DNA from: Paragonimus westermani
Taxonomy: Eukaryota; Platyhelminthes; Trematoda; Plagiorchiida; Troglotrematidae
NCBI GenBank assembly: GCA_008508345.1
Contig: QNGE01000927.1
Span: 8,376 to 72,375, forward strand
Reading direction: 5' to 3'
DNA length: 64,000 nucleotides
In this document: positions 38,325 through 51,900 of the stretch, piece after piece
Layout: each line of letters opens with the position of its first letter
How positions within the stretch are numbered: the first letter of the stretch is position 1
Notes under the pieces: generated by a model
Told to the model about the DNA's origin: nothing
The model's database searches: none
The model's input: only the letters and a program-made list of their open reading frames with translations
Program-made: the position numbers and the translations under genes

Positions 38325-38330
38325 TCAATA

Positions 38331-40112
38331 CCAAAACCATCAACCCGAGCTACAAACAACAGCATCACCGCTGTTCCCAACCATCAGAAATATGTGGATG
38401 TAATTATAATTGTTACTATTCGCGGCTAACATTCACTCCTGGTGAACACAGCGATCGTTTGTTGCTGTTTCATCCGACAGTTAGCTTACTAGTTTACTTA
38501 TCGTACCGATCAACTAAGCGGCCTCCGTGGAGTAGATTTCACTGTTCTTATTAACTGGGCGGATGACGACTGTTTAATCGAGCTCAGTTTGAAACAATTA
38601 GTTAGAACACGAAAACTGGTAAGTTACAATTATTTCGTACTGCCCCATTAGTACCAAATTTTCAATAACATGGATCGGTTTGCTGACCAGCAAGGGACTA
38701 GAAGAATGAGCAGTGTATCCGGTTCTAAAGGATGGGCATCTCTAAAGTTTGCCACTCGAAATATTTGGACGTATCTGGAACAGCTATATTGAGATGGTTG
38801 TCATGGCGTAAAACTGTGGGAATAATGAGCGGGTAGATTGCGACAGATGCCCACTGTAGATCACAAAACGCTGTCGCCGGAAAGCACCCACAATGCAAGG
38901 TAATGGTGGTTTCTTGAACGTGTGGACTGCTGTCTGGTCATCTGGGGGAAAAAATTAACCATTCTTGATCATACTGTCAAAGGTTGGCGTCACAAGAGAT
39001 TGTTGCAAGAAACTGATATGCCACTGCTGTCCGGCCGTTCTTGCCGGACGTTTCGAGCTAACAATTTTGCTGTTCATAGATGAGCACCTGTAGAACATTC
39101 GTATCTTCCAGTGATAATGGCTGCTTCACATAGTCTCTTTGAGCAACTAATCTAAATCTCACACATATTTGCAGAAGAATTTCATGAGGATGGCGGTGAT
39201 GACAGTGTTACATCCGTGAACGATGGTTCCGGAGATGTGGTAGTAGATTAATCAGTGAAACTTGGGACAGTTTACCAGTAGTGCGCATAAAAGAGATGGA
39301 GATGGACGAGTTCTACATTTAAACACCAGAGTGAAAATACTGCCAGTAACAAGGTTAATCATTTTTGATTGTGTTCAATTGTGTCAAACGTTGTACTGTT
39401 CTCAGAATGTGGCACTCAGTACGGGGGGTCACTAGACATCCAGACTATGAGGAACATGTAGGCTCGTATGAAATTCTTTACCTCAGCGAGTTGCCCGTAT
39501 TTGCAGAGGTCACCTAGACGATAGACGGTGAGACACAAGAGCAATTTGCGTAAAAGTGCGGTCAGTTACAAGCGGGAAGCGTGCATATTTCAGGTCATAG
39601 CATCAACATGTTTTGTCAGCGGCGACCCAGCGTGTGAAGTTTGATTGGAATCGCTTCAGTGATCGTCAGTGTATCGAGGTTGCAACTTCACACTAACACC
39701 ACTGACAAGTTTATTGATTCAACCGCATGACTGAAAGACAAGTAACTGCTTCAGCGAACCGTAGGAATCTCGGATTGGAATGGCGCAACAGGATTTTGAA
39801 TGCACGAGATGGATCGACAGCATGACCGGTGGTCAAGACGTGTCTAGCGACTGAGGAAACAGGCTGTTAACCCACCACAAATGAACTACGAATAAACCTT
39901 CGGCGGATCATACTAAATGCTAGTATGTCAAAATCTTAGGGCTGCTGGTGGAAATGAACACAGGGGGCCTTTAAATTAGCGCAATTCTGCAGAACCCTCA
40001 GTCTTACTGGCTCTCTACGGGAATTCGTGCATAGTGCTCATTGTGGCGTCAGTCAAACACACAGCCCTTGATTAATATGATAACATGATAACCAAGCTAA
40101 CGTTATCTTATC
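38331..40112. other. Gene-poor stretch
   Basis: Nothing is recognised between the two Penelope elements. Confidence 0.4.
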
Positions 40113-40121
40113 ATGTACCAA

Positions 40122-40985
40122 AATATCAGCCACTCAGATGGGACGATACAGAGGAAAGTGCACCGTAAGTTGACGTGGACCGGACAATATACGAATTTCT
40201 ATAGTTTTGTACCATTAAGACAGGAAACCAATCTTATCCGATGTATGGTAGATCGAGCGACGAAAATATGCTCGAGCGATACCCTGGAAGAGGAAAAACG
40301 ATTCGTATTTAAAGTCCTAGTTGAAAATGGCTATCCTGAACAGTTTATTCATAGACATGTTAAGTGGCACAAAATTAGACAATCCACACGCCGTAGAGAA
40401 GAAGTCTGCTTATATTTCATTGCCTTTTAAGGGCGACAAGGCCACCAAGAATATAAGCAACAAACTTAGCATAGCCCTAAGCAAGACCTATTTTGCTGCA
40501 AAACTGCGAGTCCAGTTTAGTTCCATACCGATTTTGCGTCCTCAGTTGAAAGATGTATTGCCTGTTCATGCTGCCTCTTACTGTGTATATCATTTTGTTT
40601 GTTCCTGTGGAACGCTCTATGTAGGCCGTACGACACGGCGACTATCGGAACGCATCCGGGAGCATCATCCGGTGTGGTTAACTCGGGCTTGTCGAAATCT
40701 TGCTCGTCTTCTATCGCTGCACACCTAATGGAGTTCAACCACTCGATTGATCTCAATGACTCATTTCCTCCTATCTATCGCGCACCGGGTTTACAATCAA
40801 AACATGTCAAAGAGCGCTTAATGGCAGTCACGGAAGCCATAGCCATCCGTTTACTCCCCCCCACTATGTATTCAAAAACGTTTCGTAAAAACACTGAATC
40901 TTCCATGGCCTGGTGTTCACGTCCGGACCGAACCGATTACGTAATCACGACCGCTATCTTAACAGTCATCAACAATTTGTACAAT
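40122..40985 (+). pseudogene. Penelope RT end and GIY-YIG endonuclease (frameshifted)
   Basis: Frame 1 carries TWTGQYTNFYSFVPLRQETN and CMVDRATKICSSDTLEEEKR up to about 40370. Frame 2 carries SYCVYHFVCSCGTLYVGRTT and RRLSERIREHHPVWL (the GIY-YIG core with its Cys pair and the catalytic Arg). A further shift near 40690 leads to SSIAAHLMEFNHSIDLNDSF and KERLMAVTEAIAIRLLPP. At least two frameshifts inactivate it. The endonuclease would nick target DNA for target-primed reverse transcription. Confidence 0.87.
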
Positions 40986-41077
40986 TGACCTGATCCTTCT
41001 GAAACTGATAATGAACCGTTCGATCCCTTACTGTACCTTTTCTCACACATGATTAATTCATATAAATGTGTTGTAAT

Positions 41078-41117
41078 TAGCCTGATGATGAATCACCGAA
41101 AACAAGCTTGTTCGCTA
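41078..41117 (+). ncRNA. Hammerhead ribozyme in Penelope 3' region (family 2)
   Basis: Stem I UAGC/GCUA (41078-41081 with 41114-41117), CUGAUGA (41082-41088), GAAA (41098-41101), stem III AACAAG/CUUGUU with no loop, and C at the cleavage site (41113). Stem II (41089-41097) does not form a clear helix in this copy. A loopless palindromic stem III cannot fold well as a single molecule but pairs perfectly between two copies, as in known dimeric hammerheads. Confidence 0.72.
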
Positions 41118-41120
41118 CAC

Positions 41121-44100
41121 TTTTCTCCTAATGTCTAAACCGGGTATTTTCACGCAACCAAAGATATGTGTTCGTTATTGTAATTCTACACAGCACAGTT
41201 TGTAGACCTGAATAGATGAGTATGCAACTTATGCCAGGACGCCTATACCACCATTCGACAGCAAATAATTTAATTCACTTTACAAATGTAGGCCAACTAT
41301 GAAGGGAAAGCCACAGGTTAACTCATCACCGCTTACCATATTATCAAAAAGCGTGACATCTGAAAGTATTGGGGGCTAACCATGGGAAACGTAATCAGTA
41401 CATGAATTTAGATTATCGGTACACGTCATCAATACAGCTAAGTCTGTAGTTGAACTCCAGCGACTAGCGACAATCATTCATCAATAGCACACCTTGCTTA
41501 ATGTCCTTGAGAAACTAGTACATCTGGTCAACGACAGGTCAACTGATATGATTAAGGAAGCTTGTTTCAAGGCCTCGAGTGATACTCAACTAGATGCTCG
41601 CGGTTCACGTTTATGAGCGTCCACGGCCAACAAACTGCGCATGCGCATACAAATATGATGAGGCGGTTCTGTCAGACTGAATGTAATCTGTTCCTTAGCG
41701 AGAAGAACACACGAAGGTCAAGTTCATAACTGTTACTTCCGAATTAAGCAACACAACAAAAAACTTCATCCCAATTTAGCTGTTTGTTGAAACCATGGAT
41801 GCCAGAAAACAAATACATTCCTTGTATTCACAGCTCGATGGCGTAGTCACCATTTTTGTTCCCTGACTAGCGAAAATGACATTCTAAGTTCACCTCTTTT
41901 GTAGCAGGTTGAACGGATACGTGTAAGTACTTAATCCATAATCACTGCTCAGTGGATACCAGAACAACGAGGAAATGTAGACTTCCCTAACAGTGAAGGT
42001 AGGTAAATGAGTTTAGTCTCGTAATCACCATATAGGTGAGCCGTACAGAGGAAAAGCAAATATTACTAGGAGGATCTTGGTCTTTCTCTAGTGTATAACA
42101 AGCCAAAGGGATTCTGAAGTTATATTCTGTTGAACAGTAGTTAATAACCGTTCATATATAATCAGTTCTCAAAAACTACGGAATTGCTAGAACCGCATCG
42201 AAGTCGGATCAGAATGCTGGATAACGCGAACTTTGGGGGGAACTGGCGCTGTTCAAATATAGCACTGGTGTGACTGTCATGCTATGCTCACTACACTGTT
42301 ATTCACGTGCACATGTTTCTCGGTTTCGGTTGCTTAGGTGGCTGAAGTGTGCTACACACGAACCACTCTGTTGATCATCGATTGTCGAATAAGAATAAGC
42401 ATCTCACACAGCTTGGACTAACTGAATACGGTCAACTGTACATCGCTGGACAAAAGAGCAATGCAATCTATAGTAATTAATCCACAAAACAGCACTTCCC
42501 ATCTTCTACAGTACTAGCCTGGTCGTTCATATGCGGGAAAGATCCCTGTATCAACTGCTGACGTACAACTTTGCTCAACTCATTCACCGTTGCTGACATG
42601 AATTGCAGTGTGTTCTTGTCCTACTGACTGCGTGCGTTCGAACATCTGTATTCTTCTTTAACACCGGCGTTGAATGTAGTCGTGTCTTTCTACATCTAGA
42701 TTTACCCATCGGTAAATGGCGAAAGTAAACGAAGGATGAATACTGTACATCTACTTTGTTCTAGCGCTGGTTCACGTCAACCAGCGAATCATTTTGATTC
42801 GCTTAACTCCAACTTCAACGTGAACTACTGTATCAGTCAAACACGCATACCACCATCATGATATTTTCATGAAGTAAGTACGGATGAACGCTTACTGCGT
42901 GGAATTTGGTTGGCGTAGTATTTATTGGCGCCGGGATGATCAAAACAGAAAAATGAAAGTGAGATACAGACACGATATGACTTCCATGTCTGTAGTTACA
43001 ATTTTTGCCAGCTACCACTGTCCGAGTCTAAATGACAGCGTGATATGATTTTTTAGACGGGAAATGTGGTCCTTGTGGTTGAATGTATAACCAAATACAA
43101 ATTTTCACATGAGCATCATATGAAACCTCCACTGTTTCGAACAGCTTATGGTATACAATGAAGTTTGCTAACCGCTCTGTAAAGCTGATGACCTTTAATT
43201 GCGTCATGGTTATTTGCTTATCTCACACTTGATCAGTCGTCTTTCACCAGACTGTAGCCATTATGATGGAGCCACCAGAGGTATACAGACCAGCTGCATA
43301 TCACGTGAACGGGTTACGGCAACAACAGCAGAAGCAACTCATACTTGTTGTTCAAAACAAAAGAAAAAATCAACACCGAGTATACACAAGTGTGGTCATG
43401 TCGACTACTTCCGCTGTTTTGGAATGAACTAGTTTCTGGAAAACTTGACTTCTCGTCGGTGGGATCAGTTTCCACAACTGCGGAATCGGTAACCGAATAA
43501 ACAAGAGCTTCAGCTCATAGTTGTGTTTGAAAAGTCTAAACAAGTATGCTGTTGATCTTGTTTTAAGATCAGCATATTGCCGCAACTGCTCATTGCAACC
43601 CTTAGCACTTCCAATCAATGTCTGGGTGGATGTGGTACGCAGTCTGCGAGAGGAATGGCGAGGACAGTGGTTCAGCTGATGCGTTTGTGTTATCGGTCGG
43701 AATTAATATGCACCTGACTACCAGTTACCCCAAGTGGAAACAATTTCGGAATGGCAGCTAACGTGAGATCTTGACCTACAAAAATCGACTAATCTGGTGG
43801 ACACACACGAAGACAAGCTAGTTAGAATATATATTTTTTCGGATTTCAGCACGCGATCATTAACTACATGAAATGGTAATCCGTGTTTATCGTGCGTTCC
43901 ATCCGTTCTGAGATTGCTCGCGAGAAAGGCATGGTGTGAAACTCTACGCCAGAATTCCATAGATCTTGGCCGAGTGAATCAGTAGAAAGATTCGGTCGTC
44001 TGACCTGTTAAAACTGATCTAACTTCATTCAAATTGTCAAGGTAATTCCCACAACCGCCAAATCGAAAATATGTTGAGCGAACTGATATGTAGCTGATAA

Positions 44101-44619
44101 TTTTTCCTGATATAACTAAAGCAACATTTGTAAAAGTAAAGGAAGAAGCTCCATAAAGTTTATCACAGGATCACATAGGAAAGAACCCAATAACAAAACC
44201 AACACTAAAAGTTTTCGTTCTATGAGAGCAGATATACTCGAATTATACCATTTCACCTATAGATGCAGTGGGCACCTGACAGCGATCTGTTACGAATATG
44301 TTAAAATAGCTCGAACTCATCAGTTAAAAATTGAGCGATCACAGTTTCCGGTACAAGTCTCACTTCGTCGACCTACTGCCTCCTTCGTAGTCTACGAGTG
44401 TAGCAAGTCAGGTAAACCGATTGAAAGCGACTCGAACCACCGATGTGCTACGCACGCCGAGCTGGTAATTATCAAGAAGAATCATTCATCCGTAAGACTT
44501 TGGTAGTATCAAGAAAGCTCAGAAAGTCAGTCAAATAAACCTACCTTGCTGTTAATTTATGCGTGGGTTTCCGTCCAACAACCGTTATCATGGCACAACT
44601 CAAAGACAAACTTCCACTT
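41121..44619. other. Gene-poor stretch
   Basis: No gene or repeat is recognised in about 3.5 kb. Confidence 0.4.
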
Positions 44620-45110
44620 TCTACAACCAGCTGTTGTTTACTTATCTGTATGCTCGTGTCGTACTACAAGGCGATTGTTTGATAGAGTGCGTAAACGTCA
44701 TCCTGTGTGGTTGAACCGCGGTGTGATTAGAACGGTTTCAAGCGCGAGTTTTTCTCAATTGACAGACTCAAATCATTTTGTCAGTATGAAGGATGCTTTT
44801 CAGTTAGTCAACCGAGTACCAAGGCGGAATTCCAAATGTTGACCGTTGGCGGGGCCACTAGTATCCGATTGCGCAACCCTGATCTCTACGCTCAGAAGAA
44901 ATTTGTGCTGACACTTAACCTCCCTTGGCCCTTAATCAATCAAGCCCACGATTGCGAACAGCGATTAAGTGATTCCAAACACACACCCCATAACCTCTAT
45001 TTGCCGTTTTTCTGACCCATCTTAGCTACTATTTTTAAATTTATCGTGCTGTAATTAGCCTGATGATCGGACACAAAAGAGAAGTCTTGTTCGCTACTCT
45101 GTCGTTCTCA
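44620..45110 (+). mobile_element. Penelope-like element remnant (family 2)
   Basis: The plus strand reads VVYLSVCSCRTTRRLFDRVR and KRHPVWLNRG, matching the endonuclease of the copy at 40560-40685 but lacking the YVGRT segment. It then has SQLTDSNHFVSMKDAF and, after non-coding sequence, the same ATTAGCCTGATGAT motif and TCTTGTTCGCTAC as the 3' end of that copy. It is a short, old fragment. Confidence 0.78.
45056..45096 (+). ncRNA. Decayed hammerhead in Penelope remnant (family 2)
   Basis: Stem I UAGC/GCUA and CUGAUGA are kept, as are CUUGUU and the cleavage-site C. The GAAA box and the first strand of stem III are mutated (GAGAAG). It is the same structure as 41078-41117 and not functional. 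Confidence 0.6.
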
Positions 45111-48100
45111 TGACTTTGGTAGTACCGGGCAAACTTTGGAAACTCGTCAAACTCATACAATGGTGGAAAACAGGTCTTCTGAGTGCGGTCGAAAAACAAC
45201 TTATACTGGCGAACACTACTGATGTTAGACATACCTTCAGTAGTAAAGACTACAGTCTGAAGAGTTTGCAGCCTTCATTCCTACAGTTCACGACAGGTCA
45301 GATTCACGCAGCATTCCTAAGTGTCACCGTTTAAGGGGAAAATAGTTCAGAATGTCTGGAAGCGTAAATAAAGCAGATTTGTCAAATTTTACGAGAATTT
45401 CATCCAAGTAGGAAAAAAGTCCATAAGCCTTTTTTTGAAATAGCTCCGCAGATCTTACAACTCAAGCTAAAGTCCTTGTGTAATACGACTAACCGGTACC
45501 ACTTGTTTAGAAGATACTGCGTAAGCTATAATACACAAAAACAATCACCTTCACTATGTAAAAATCAGGCTGCAGATGGGATTCTACAGTTAAAATAATC
45601 TGCGATAAACTCAGAAACAGGTGGACAGAGCTATTTGTAGGTCAACTGTAGGTGATCTTTCTTCTAATTCCCAGTCACGTGACATTACTTATTGGTTCCT
45701 GGCTCGCCTTAAGCTACACGTTAGCACACTGATTTTGTACGAATCAAATAATTATCCAGTCGGGTGAAATATGTTTGTGACCTTTCCAGAACCTAGGTAA
45801 GAAGAAGTTTACATGTCGAAATTGAAAACAGACTACAAACAAACACGGTGACTATCTGATCTTGAAGTTTTGGCAAACTACTATCTCTCAGGTTTGAGTC
45901 CGTTCACGACATTCTAGCCCCGTTAATCTACACTTTCAACAGTGGCCAGTGCAAAGGCAAAAGCTGAAAATCCGTTGCTCAGCGAAGAGCTTAAGAGAAG
46001 ACGGAATTAAAAAATCAATCTTACTCTCAAGGTTTATATACGATTAGCAAGCGTACGAAAGTATACTACTGAGGAATATACAACATTTGAGTAGTGTGGG
46101 TTTCTTGGGACAGTTCATAATTATGTGCTAATTGGTGAACCTCACGCTGTTACTACATTCGGCCATATAGATTGACAACCTCATTTTATGACATTAAATC
46201 CCTACGTGCACTCTTGTTTGATGTTTGAAACTTCAGGCAAACGCTAGACAAACGAATACGAGACATCAGCGTCCTGTCTGGTGAAAACCTACTCTCCTTA
46301 ATAGCCCGTCTGGTGACCTCGACCCAACCAGTACACACAAGCAGCGCTGTTGACCGGCCCACAAATGTTGAGGCACCTACACACACGAGTCTGGTTACCA
46401 CTAAATGGATGAAGAGTACTTGATTTTGGTCAGGTAAAACCGTACAGAAATCCTGCTTATTACAATCGCTTTGAGAGCCCGTGATTATGAACGTACTCTG
46501 TTCCAATCGTCTTAGTTACGGCTAAACCAATCACAATCTATGTCGAGGTAGCCAACCAGTAACTCTAAAAGTTTCGAATGAGCTGATACCTCGTCGAACC
46601 TACTGGATGTTCGAATGTTCAATGGAGCCGCGATGAAGTTTCCCGGGTGAATAATGGCTACCACGATTCCAACACCTCCTCGAACACTTGGTTTCATCAA
46701 GCATTTTAGCCAGATTTCCATATTTATACTGTTCTATTCTCCAACAATTCGAACACAAGGAGGCATCTGGAAATAAGACGGTCATTTGACCTGTTTAGCA
46801 TACAGGACTCCCTTGAGAATTTCTATATTCTCATAAAACAACCGGTTATTAACCACAATAGTTAGTCCCTATTAGTCATGCGGGAAACTTCCATCACTTA
46901 ATGATACATAGCATGATAAGTGTTTGAGAAACCCATTTTTTTCCGTCCAAAACCGCCTCGTTCCTCGAGAAGATGATCCTATCCAATCATAATAAGCGGA
47001 AATGTCGTGAACATTCGAGAGGTGACCTTCGCTATTTTTTACCTGTCTGGCCTCTATTCCGCTACGTGCATTGGCGGCTTAGTGACTTTAACTGCTTTTT
47101 TCGATGTCTGTCCTTCGGTTTTTTGGTTCGAGAATGTTGGTAGGTCACTATGCACCCTACAAATACAAAGCAATTTCCTCATTGTCGCATACGCTATCGG
47201 AGCAGAACAACGCTGCTTTTTGCACCCGTCTTTTGGTTTGTCTTGGACCCAATTAACGGGGACCGCCAAGTGATTTTAGGGACAAAGATCTGCAATGTTA
47301 ATTATATCATGAAGGAGAATCCGATTTCCTGTCACTCGCCTTACTAGACCGTGGACGAACCAGCATATTGAGTCGAGTTTACAACAATAAGTCCTATAAG
47401 GCAAGCAAGTGTGGGGGAAATGAAGCGTGATTTCATTTTGAGTACGAATATCGGGTGAATTCCAAATCTACTGAACCTGTGACTAGTCATTTCAGATAAC
47501 AATAAATCTAACAACACAAGTATGATTTTATGGATCGTTCAGAACAAACGGACTGACTGTAAATAAAAACAGTATTCTGAAGGAAAAATGAGGTGTTCGC
47601 ATACACTAAATGGCCATAGCTGGTATGACTCGTCACGACGATCTCAAGTGGCTTGCAGAAAAATATGGCCGACAGAATCAGTGATTTAATGGAGTATTGT
47701 GCATATAGGTGGCAGTGCCATCATGTGTTCGCCTACAGTCCTGCGCTCAGCATACGGTGTCACGAAACGAGGCTCATACTGAACATATGGGCTGCGGTTT
47801 ATTATGTATACTTGACAAGGGTCATGCGCTGGAAAAAATGGAAGCTTGTACGATAAATATTTGTTTAACGTATGCAAAACCTGTAATGGAATTTTTGTCA
47901 GCATGATAATTCGAATAGTCATCCGCAGAAATAGTGAAGGTAAATGGTCTTATGAAATCCATTTCAAACTGAATGATCTCATTTTTTACCAAACACTTAA
48001 GCAATTAAAATTCCGTTGTAAGGCTGCCCATTTCGTTTTAATAAAGCTTCCTGTTTTAACAAAACTCTATTTCAAGCCTTGGAAACAAACTGAGTGATAC

Positions 48101-48629
48101 TGTGCATGCACATCACACGAAATCGCCAAAGGCAAGCAGTGGGCCAATTGACAATCTGGGAATATAGAAGTGTAACTGACATGATGAAGAACAGTGTAGG
48201 ACGCATCCCATGGACTGAAAGGTTCGCTGTGTGGATAAAGGAAAATAATCCAGACAGCCATTGCTGATGAGTTCAGATTTCTCTGGAGTAAAGTTCCTGT
48301 GCTCAACTCTGACACCAGGTATCCACAAAACAGAAAGACCAACCATCTGTGGTTGAGACTCAACTGTCGTAGAACTGACGAGACCCCCAAATTGACGACT
48401 GAATCGTTCGTTGGATCATGGAAAGCTTTCGAAGGCCCAAACTTTTTCCCTTGTTTTGAGGCAGGTGATCGTAAAAGACTTACAACTGTGAGCCGGCTAT
48501 CTTGGTATCTGCTGTTTCCAAAGTTTTGTTTGGCACATTTGAAGAACTTGAGGTGTACTTCACAATTTGCTATATGCTGGTCGACGGGGATCCAGGAAGA
48601 GCTGTTCATATGTAACAACTCGACTTGAA
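45111..48629. other. Gene-poor stretch
   Basis: No gene is recognised. Overlapping short frames on both strands around 47000-48100 have no domain signal. Confidence 0.4.
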
Positions 48630-48930
48630 GTTAGAAAGTAAGGGCCTAAAGTGGCTGATAAAGTCAGGTCAGTAGACGTTATTTTTCTGAGCTTCTCCAA
48701 AGCCTCTGACAGGTAATTCCGTGTATGAAACTTCACCAGTATGGTTTCGATGGCCCATTGTTTTTGTGGCTCACAGGTTGCCTCCAATACTAATTCTCCA
48801 CTAGCAAGGTTAGCTACGTATAAACTGGCTCTTTTCAACCAGCATTGTACCAAGGGTTCCAGCTGTGATTCGCTGTCGTTCCTATAATACGTCTTTGAAC
48901 TGTTACAGTTAGCAAGTTTCCTGATAAAGT
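48630..48930 (-). repeat. Unclassified interspersed repeat, copy 2
   Basis: The minus strand matches 22745-23065. Here the related peptide lies in an open frame of 187 codons (49123-48560, minus), including LVLEATCEPQKQWAIETILV, KFHTRNYLSEALEKLRKITS and TDLTLSATLGPYFLTSS. The open frame reaches beyond the matched block on both sides, so the parent element was larger. The protein family is not recognised. Confidence 0.7.
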
Positions 48931-51900
48931 CATGTGTTAACAAGAAGTGAGTGGGTAGTGTTACAGAGAGAGGAAATCTCCAAAGTGATTCCAACATTTC
49001 CGATCGATCTGCTACATTATACCACATTCCAGTACACTCCGAATGCACAGCGACTAACAGTGGGTACACCATCGCCGACGAGTACCTTTCAGAAGACGAA
49101 AAATTAGTTGACATCGTCCACAAACGAGGTCTAGGAACGACCGTTCCAAAAGTTCTCAGAATGTACCTTAACTCTGCCTAGATCTCGAAAAACGGTTGTT
49201 TGATGCCGTCTAGCAAGAGGGAGCTACCCCTTCACGGTCAGCTCACCGGTATATCGTCACATTAAGCTAACTGGTCAATCCAGCCATTCCTACGGCACAT
49301 ACTCACTTGATAGATGGAGCATAGCGCCCTGCCTAGTGGGAAAGGTTACATCTATTAAGTTTCTCGTCGTTTACGGACATGAGAGAAACGATCTTGCTTT
49401 CGCCTAAAAACATTGCATCAACCGTCCCGCCATCTACAACATATTCTTAAACTTAGCCACAGTTATCGTTTTTGAGGTTACTGTTTGACTGTGCAGAATT
49501 ATACAAGTCGACTGAATTGTGGGCAGTACTCTCTGTCACGGAATGTACAATCTGGAACACACTGTCTGAATCTGTTATTACGGTGTCAGTGCTAGGGTGA
49601 ATTACGCGGATACTTGATGTATGCTTTCGTGAAACTTTTCTGAGTTTCTATTTGGCATCGCATTCGGGACAACGTCGCGACAGACTATGATGGTTACATC
49701 ACAAGTTCGGTACCAGATAAAGTTCGTTTGATTCATCATTGATTACTAAGTCAGACTCACATTGTTGTCTCTATACTCTAACTAAATTGGACTTGTTTTG
49801 ATTTAAGCTGCTATTATCCTTACCGCTTACTAAACGAAAGGCTTTGGTTGCTTGCCTTCATCGTGTTTGCTCCTCACCCTACTTCATGCAACTTTATTAC
49901 CGTCCAACAAAGTACCATTTGTACAGTGTCTTTACACACTTCTTCTGACCTGTGAAATTACAGTGACAGCCGGTTGCACGGCGGTATCAAGAAACATAAT
50001 CTGGTGTTGATAACCTTTTCCACAGCTGTTTTGGAAAGCCGAATAATTCTTCCTTCTCTTCCCATGTTTATTATCATTTAGGCCTTTTCACCTCAACCCC
50101 TTTTTCTCAGCTAGCTTACAATTGTGAGATGATACAGAATTAGGAAGTCTCTTGAATTAGCTAGCAAATTCTTGATATGTCAAATGAGTGACTGACTCTG
50201 CCAGTAAGATTTTTGGAAGGGTGAGGTTTTGCTGTGTTTCACTTGCCCTTGAAACGTACTAAACGTATCAACCAGATTTATAGTAGACTGAACTTCTTTC
50301 TTGTAGAGAACGGTCAGGCAGCACAAGGGGGGCCAACACTGCCAATATTCTGTTGACTCATAACTATAACAATACGGTAGAGGAGAGTAACTGCTGGAAT
50401 ACCGTGTTTGGTGTCTCACAGACATCAGGAGTTCTGAAGAGACCAGATTATACATGAGCCTAGTAAACCACGGAAATAAGTCGACGCTCCTTCACAGTGT
50501 CACCGATTTCAGCCACCTCGCTAACTGTCTCTGTCGGGTGACAACACTTTGATCGGTGCTGGGAATGACCAGCCATTTAACGATCATTTATATCTCTCTG
50601 CAATTATCGGTTTGAATGTGGAATTCTTCACAAGTTTGGAGCACTAAACTACACTTGCATTTCGGTATTCTTTTTGTTGTAAGATACAGTGATCGTGTTT
50701 CACTATTCTCGTGGTGGACAGCAGTCTTCGTTTCCAAGCAAAAAATTAAAAAATTCCATTCATCCGTCTAGCCTTGCAACAACTAATCGCAAAAGTTGAA
50801 ATGTCAGAATTCAAAGGAATGTGACTCCACTTAGTTGCAGTTTATACGGTAATGACGGGCGCACAAACCAGGATAGACGGTGGATAACTGAAGGGTACTT
50901 AAAGCGACAGTCACGTTCAGCATTATCGTTGTTTAGGTCAGGTGAAGTATGATGACAACAACTCGATATTCAGGCTCAACCAAGACCTAACATAACAGAG
51001 AATGAAAAGGAATGAAAGGGGATTGCATCAAACAACTTTGAATTTTATATGGGTTTGTTCGAATTGTGATCATACTGTTCTGCGTAGGGAGTACAAATAT
51101 TTGATCTCACGGAGATGAAGGGGACATGAACGCTTTCGAATTACATTAAAGAACTTCAGATGCACTAAAGTGGCAATCGCCAAGGGGCTTTACATATTGA
51201 AAACGTTATGGTTGTTGGGGAGTAGAATTCTAATACGGTGGAATTGCACTATAACCGTCACCTCAAATGGCCTGCAAAAATGATCCTTCTAGAAGGAGTG
51301 TAGTTGTCAGATTTCGCGAAAAGCAATAAAGCATCTATGCGGTACTACCGAAAACGACAGGAAACGCGGTTTTATTGTAAGTCTCATGAGCATCGCCTAT
51401 CACTGTCCTTCTGCTAGGATAATGTGAGTGGGCGCGGATATGCATATTGAGCCATGAATAATGGGAGATTAGGGAACCAGTGGTCAATTTCGCCATCCAG
51501 CAATTATATAGACCAGTAGTGGTAGACGGTCTGAACAGAGTTACATAAATGTTGAACCGCAAAAACAGTTGAACTCAGGCGTAGCAATTTTCTGAAGTAG
51601 GCTTGTTGAAAATTCATTTTGAATGCTAGCAGCGCCCTCTTACACTTATCGACGACTATTTTTTGCTGTTATCTATTCCGTGCTGTTAGTGCCCTTGCAC
51701 ATCACCCTGAAAGCTAGTTCCTGTAAGCCTCAACACTGAGCTGCTCCATACGATCGAAGCCAAGCACCAGTTCATAGTTTTCCCGACGATTTGGTTAGAG
51801 GTCAGCCAAGACGAAAAGTCGGGCATACACGACTGATTGCTTCAAAACAGATTTTGTACGCTTCCTGTAAGTGCCATTAACATCCGTCCTGATCTAGGGA

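Larger units (their letters stand above)
36825..38330 (+). mobile_element. Penelope-like element, 5'-truncated (family 1)
   Basis: The copy contains RT from just before motif A, the full GIY-YIG endonuclease, and about 230 bp of 3' sequence with a hammerhead-like core. An in-frame stop at 36822 and loss of similarity mark the 5' break. 5' truncation is usual for Penelope elements, which prime at the target. It is the youngest-looking element in the window: 419 codons are open. Confidence 0.9.
40113..41120 (+). mobile_element. Penelope-like element, 5'-truncated and frameshifted (family 2)
   Basis: This copy begins after the RT catalytic motifs, at DGTIQRKVHRKLTWTGQYTNF, and includes the RT end, the endonuclease, and a 3' region ending with a hammerhead at 41078-41117. 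Coding is split among three plus-strand frames. It differs clearly in sequence from family 1 and family 3; the copy at 44620 is its closest relative here. Confidence 0.88.
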
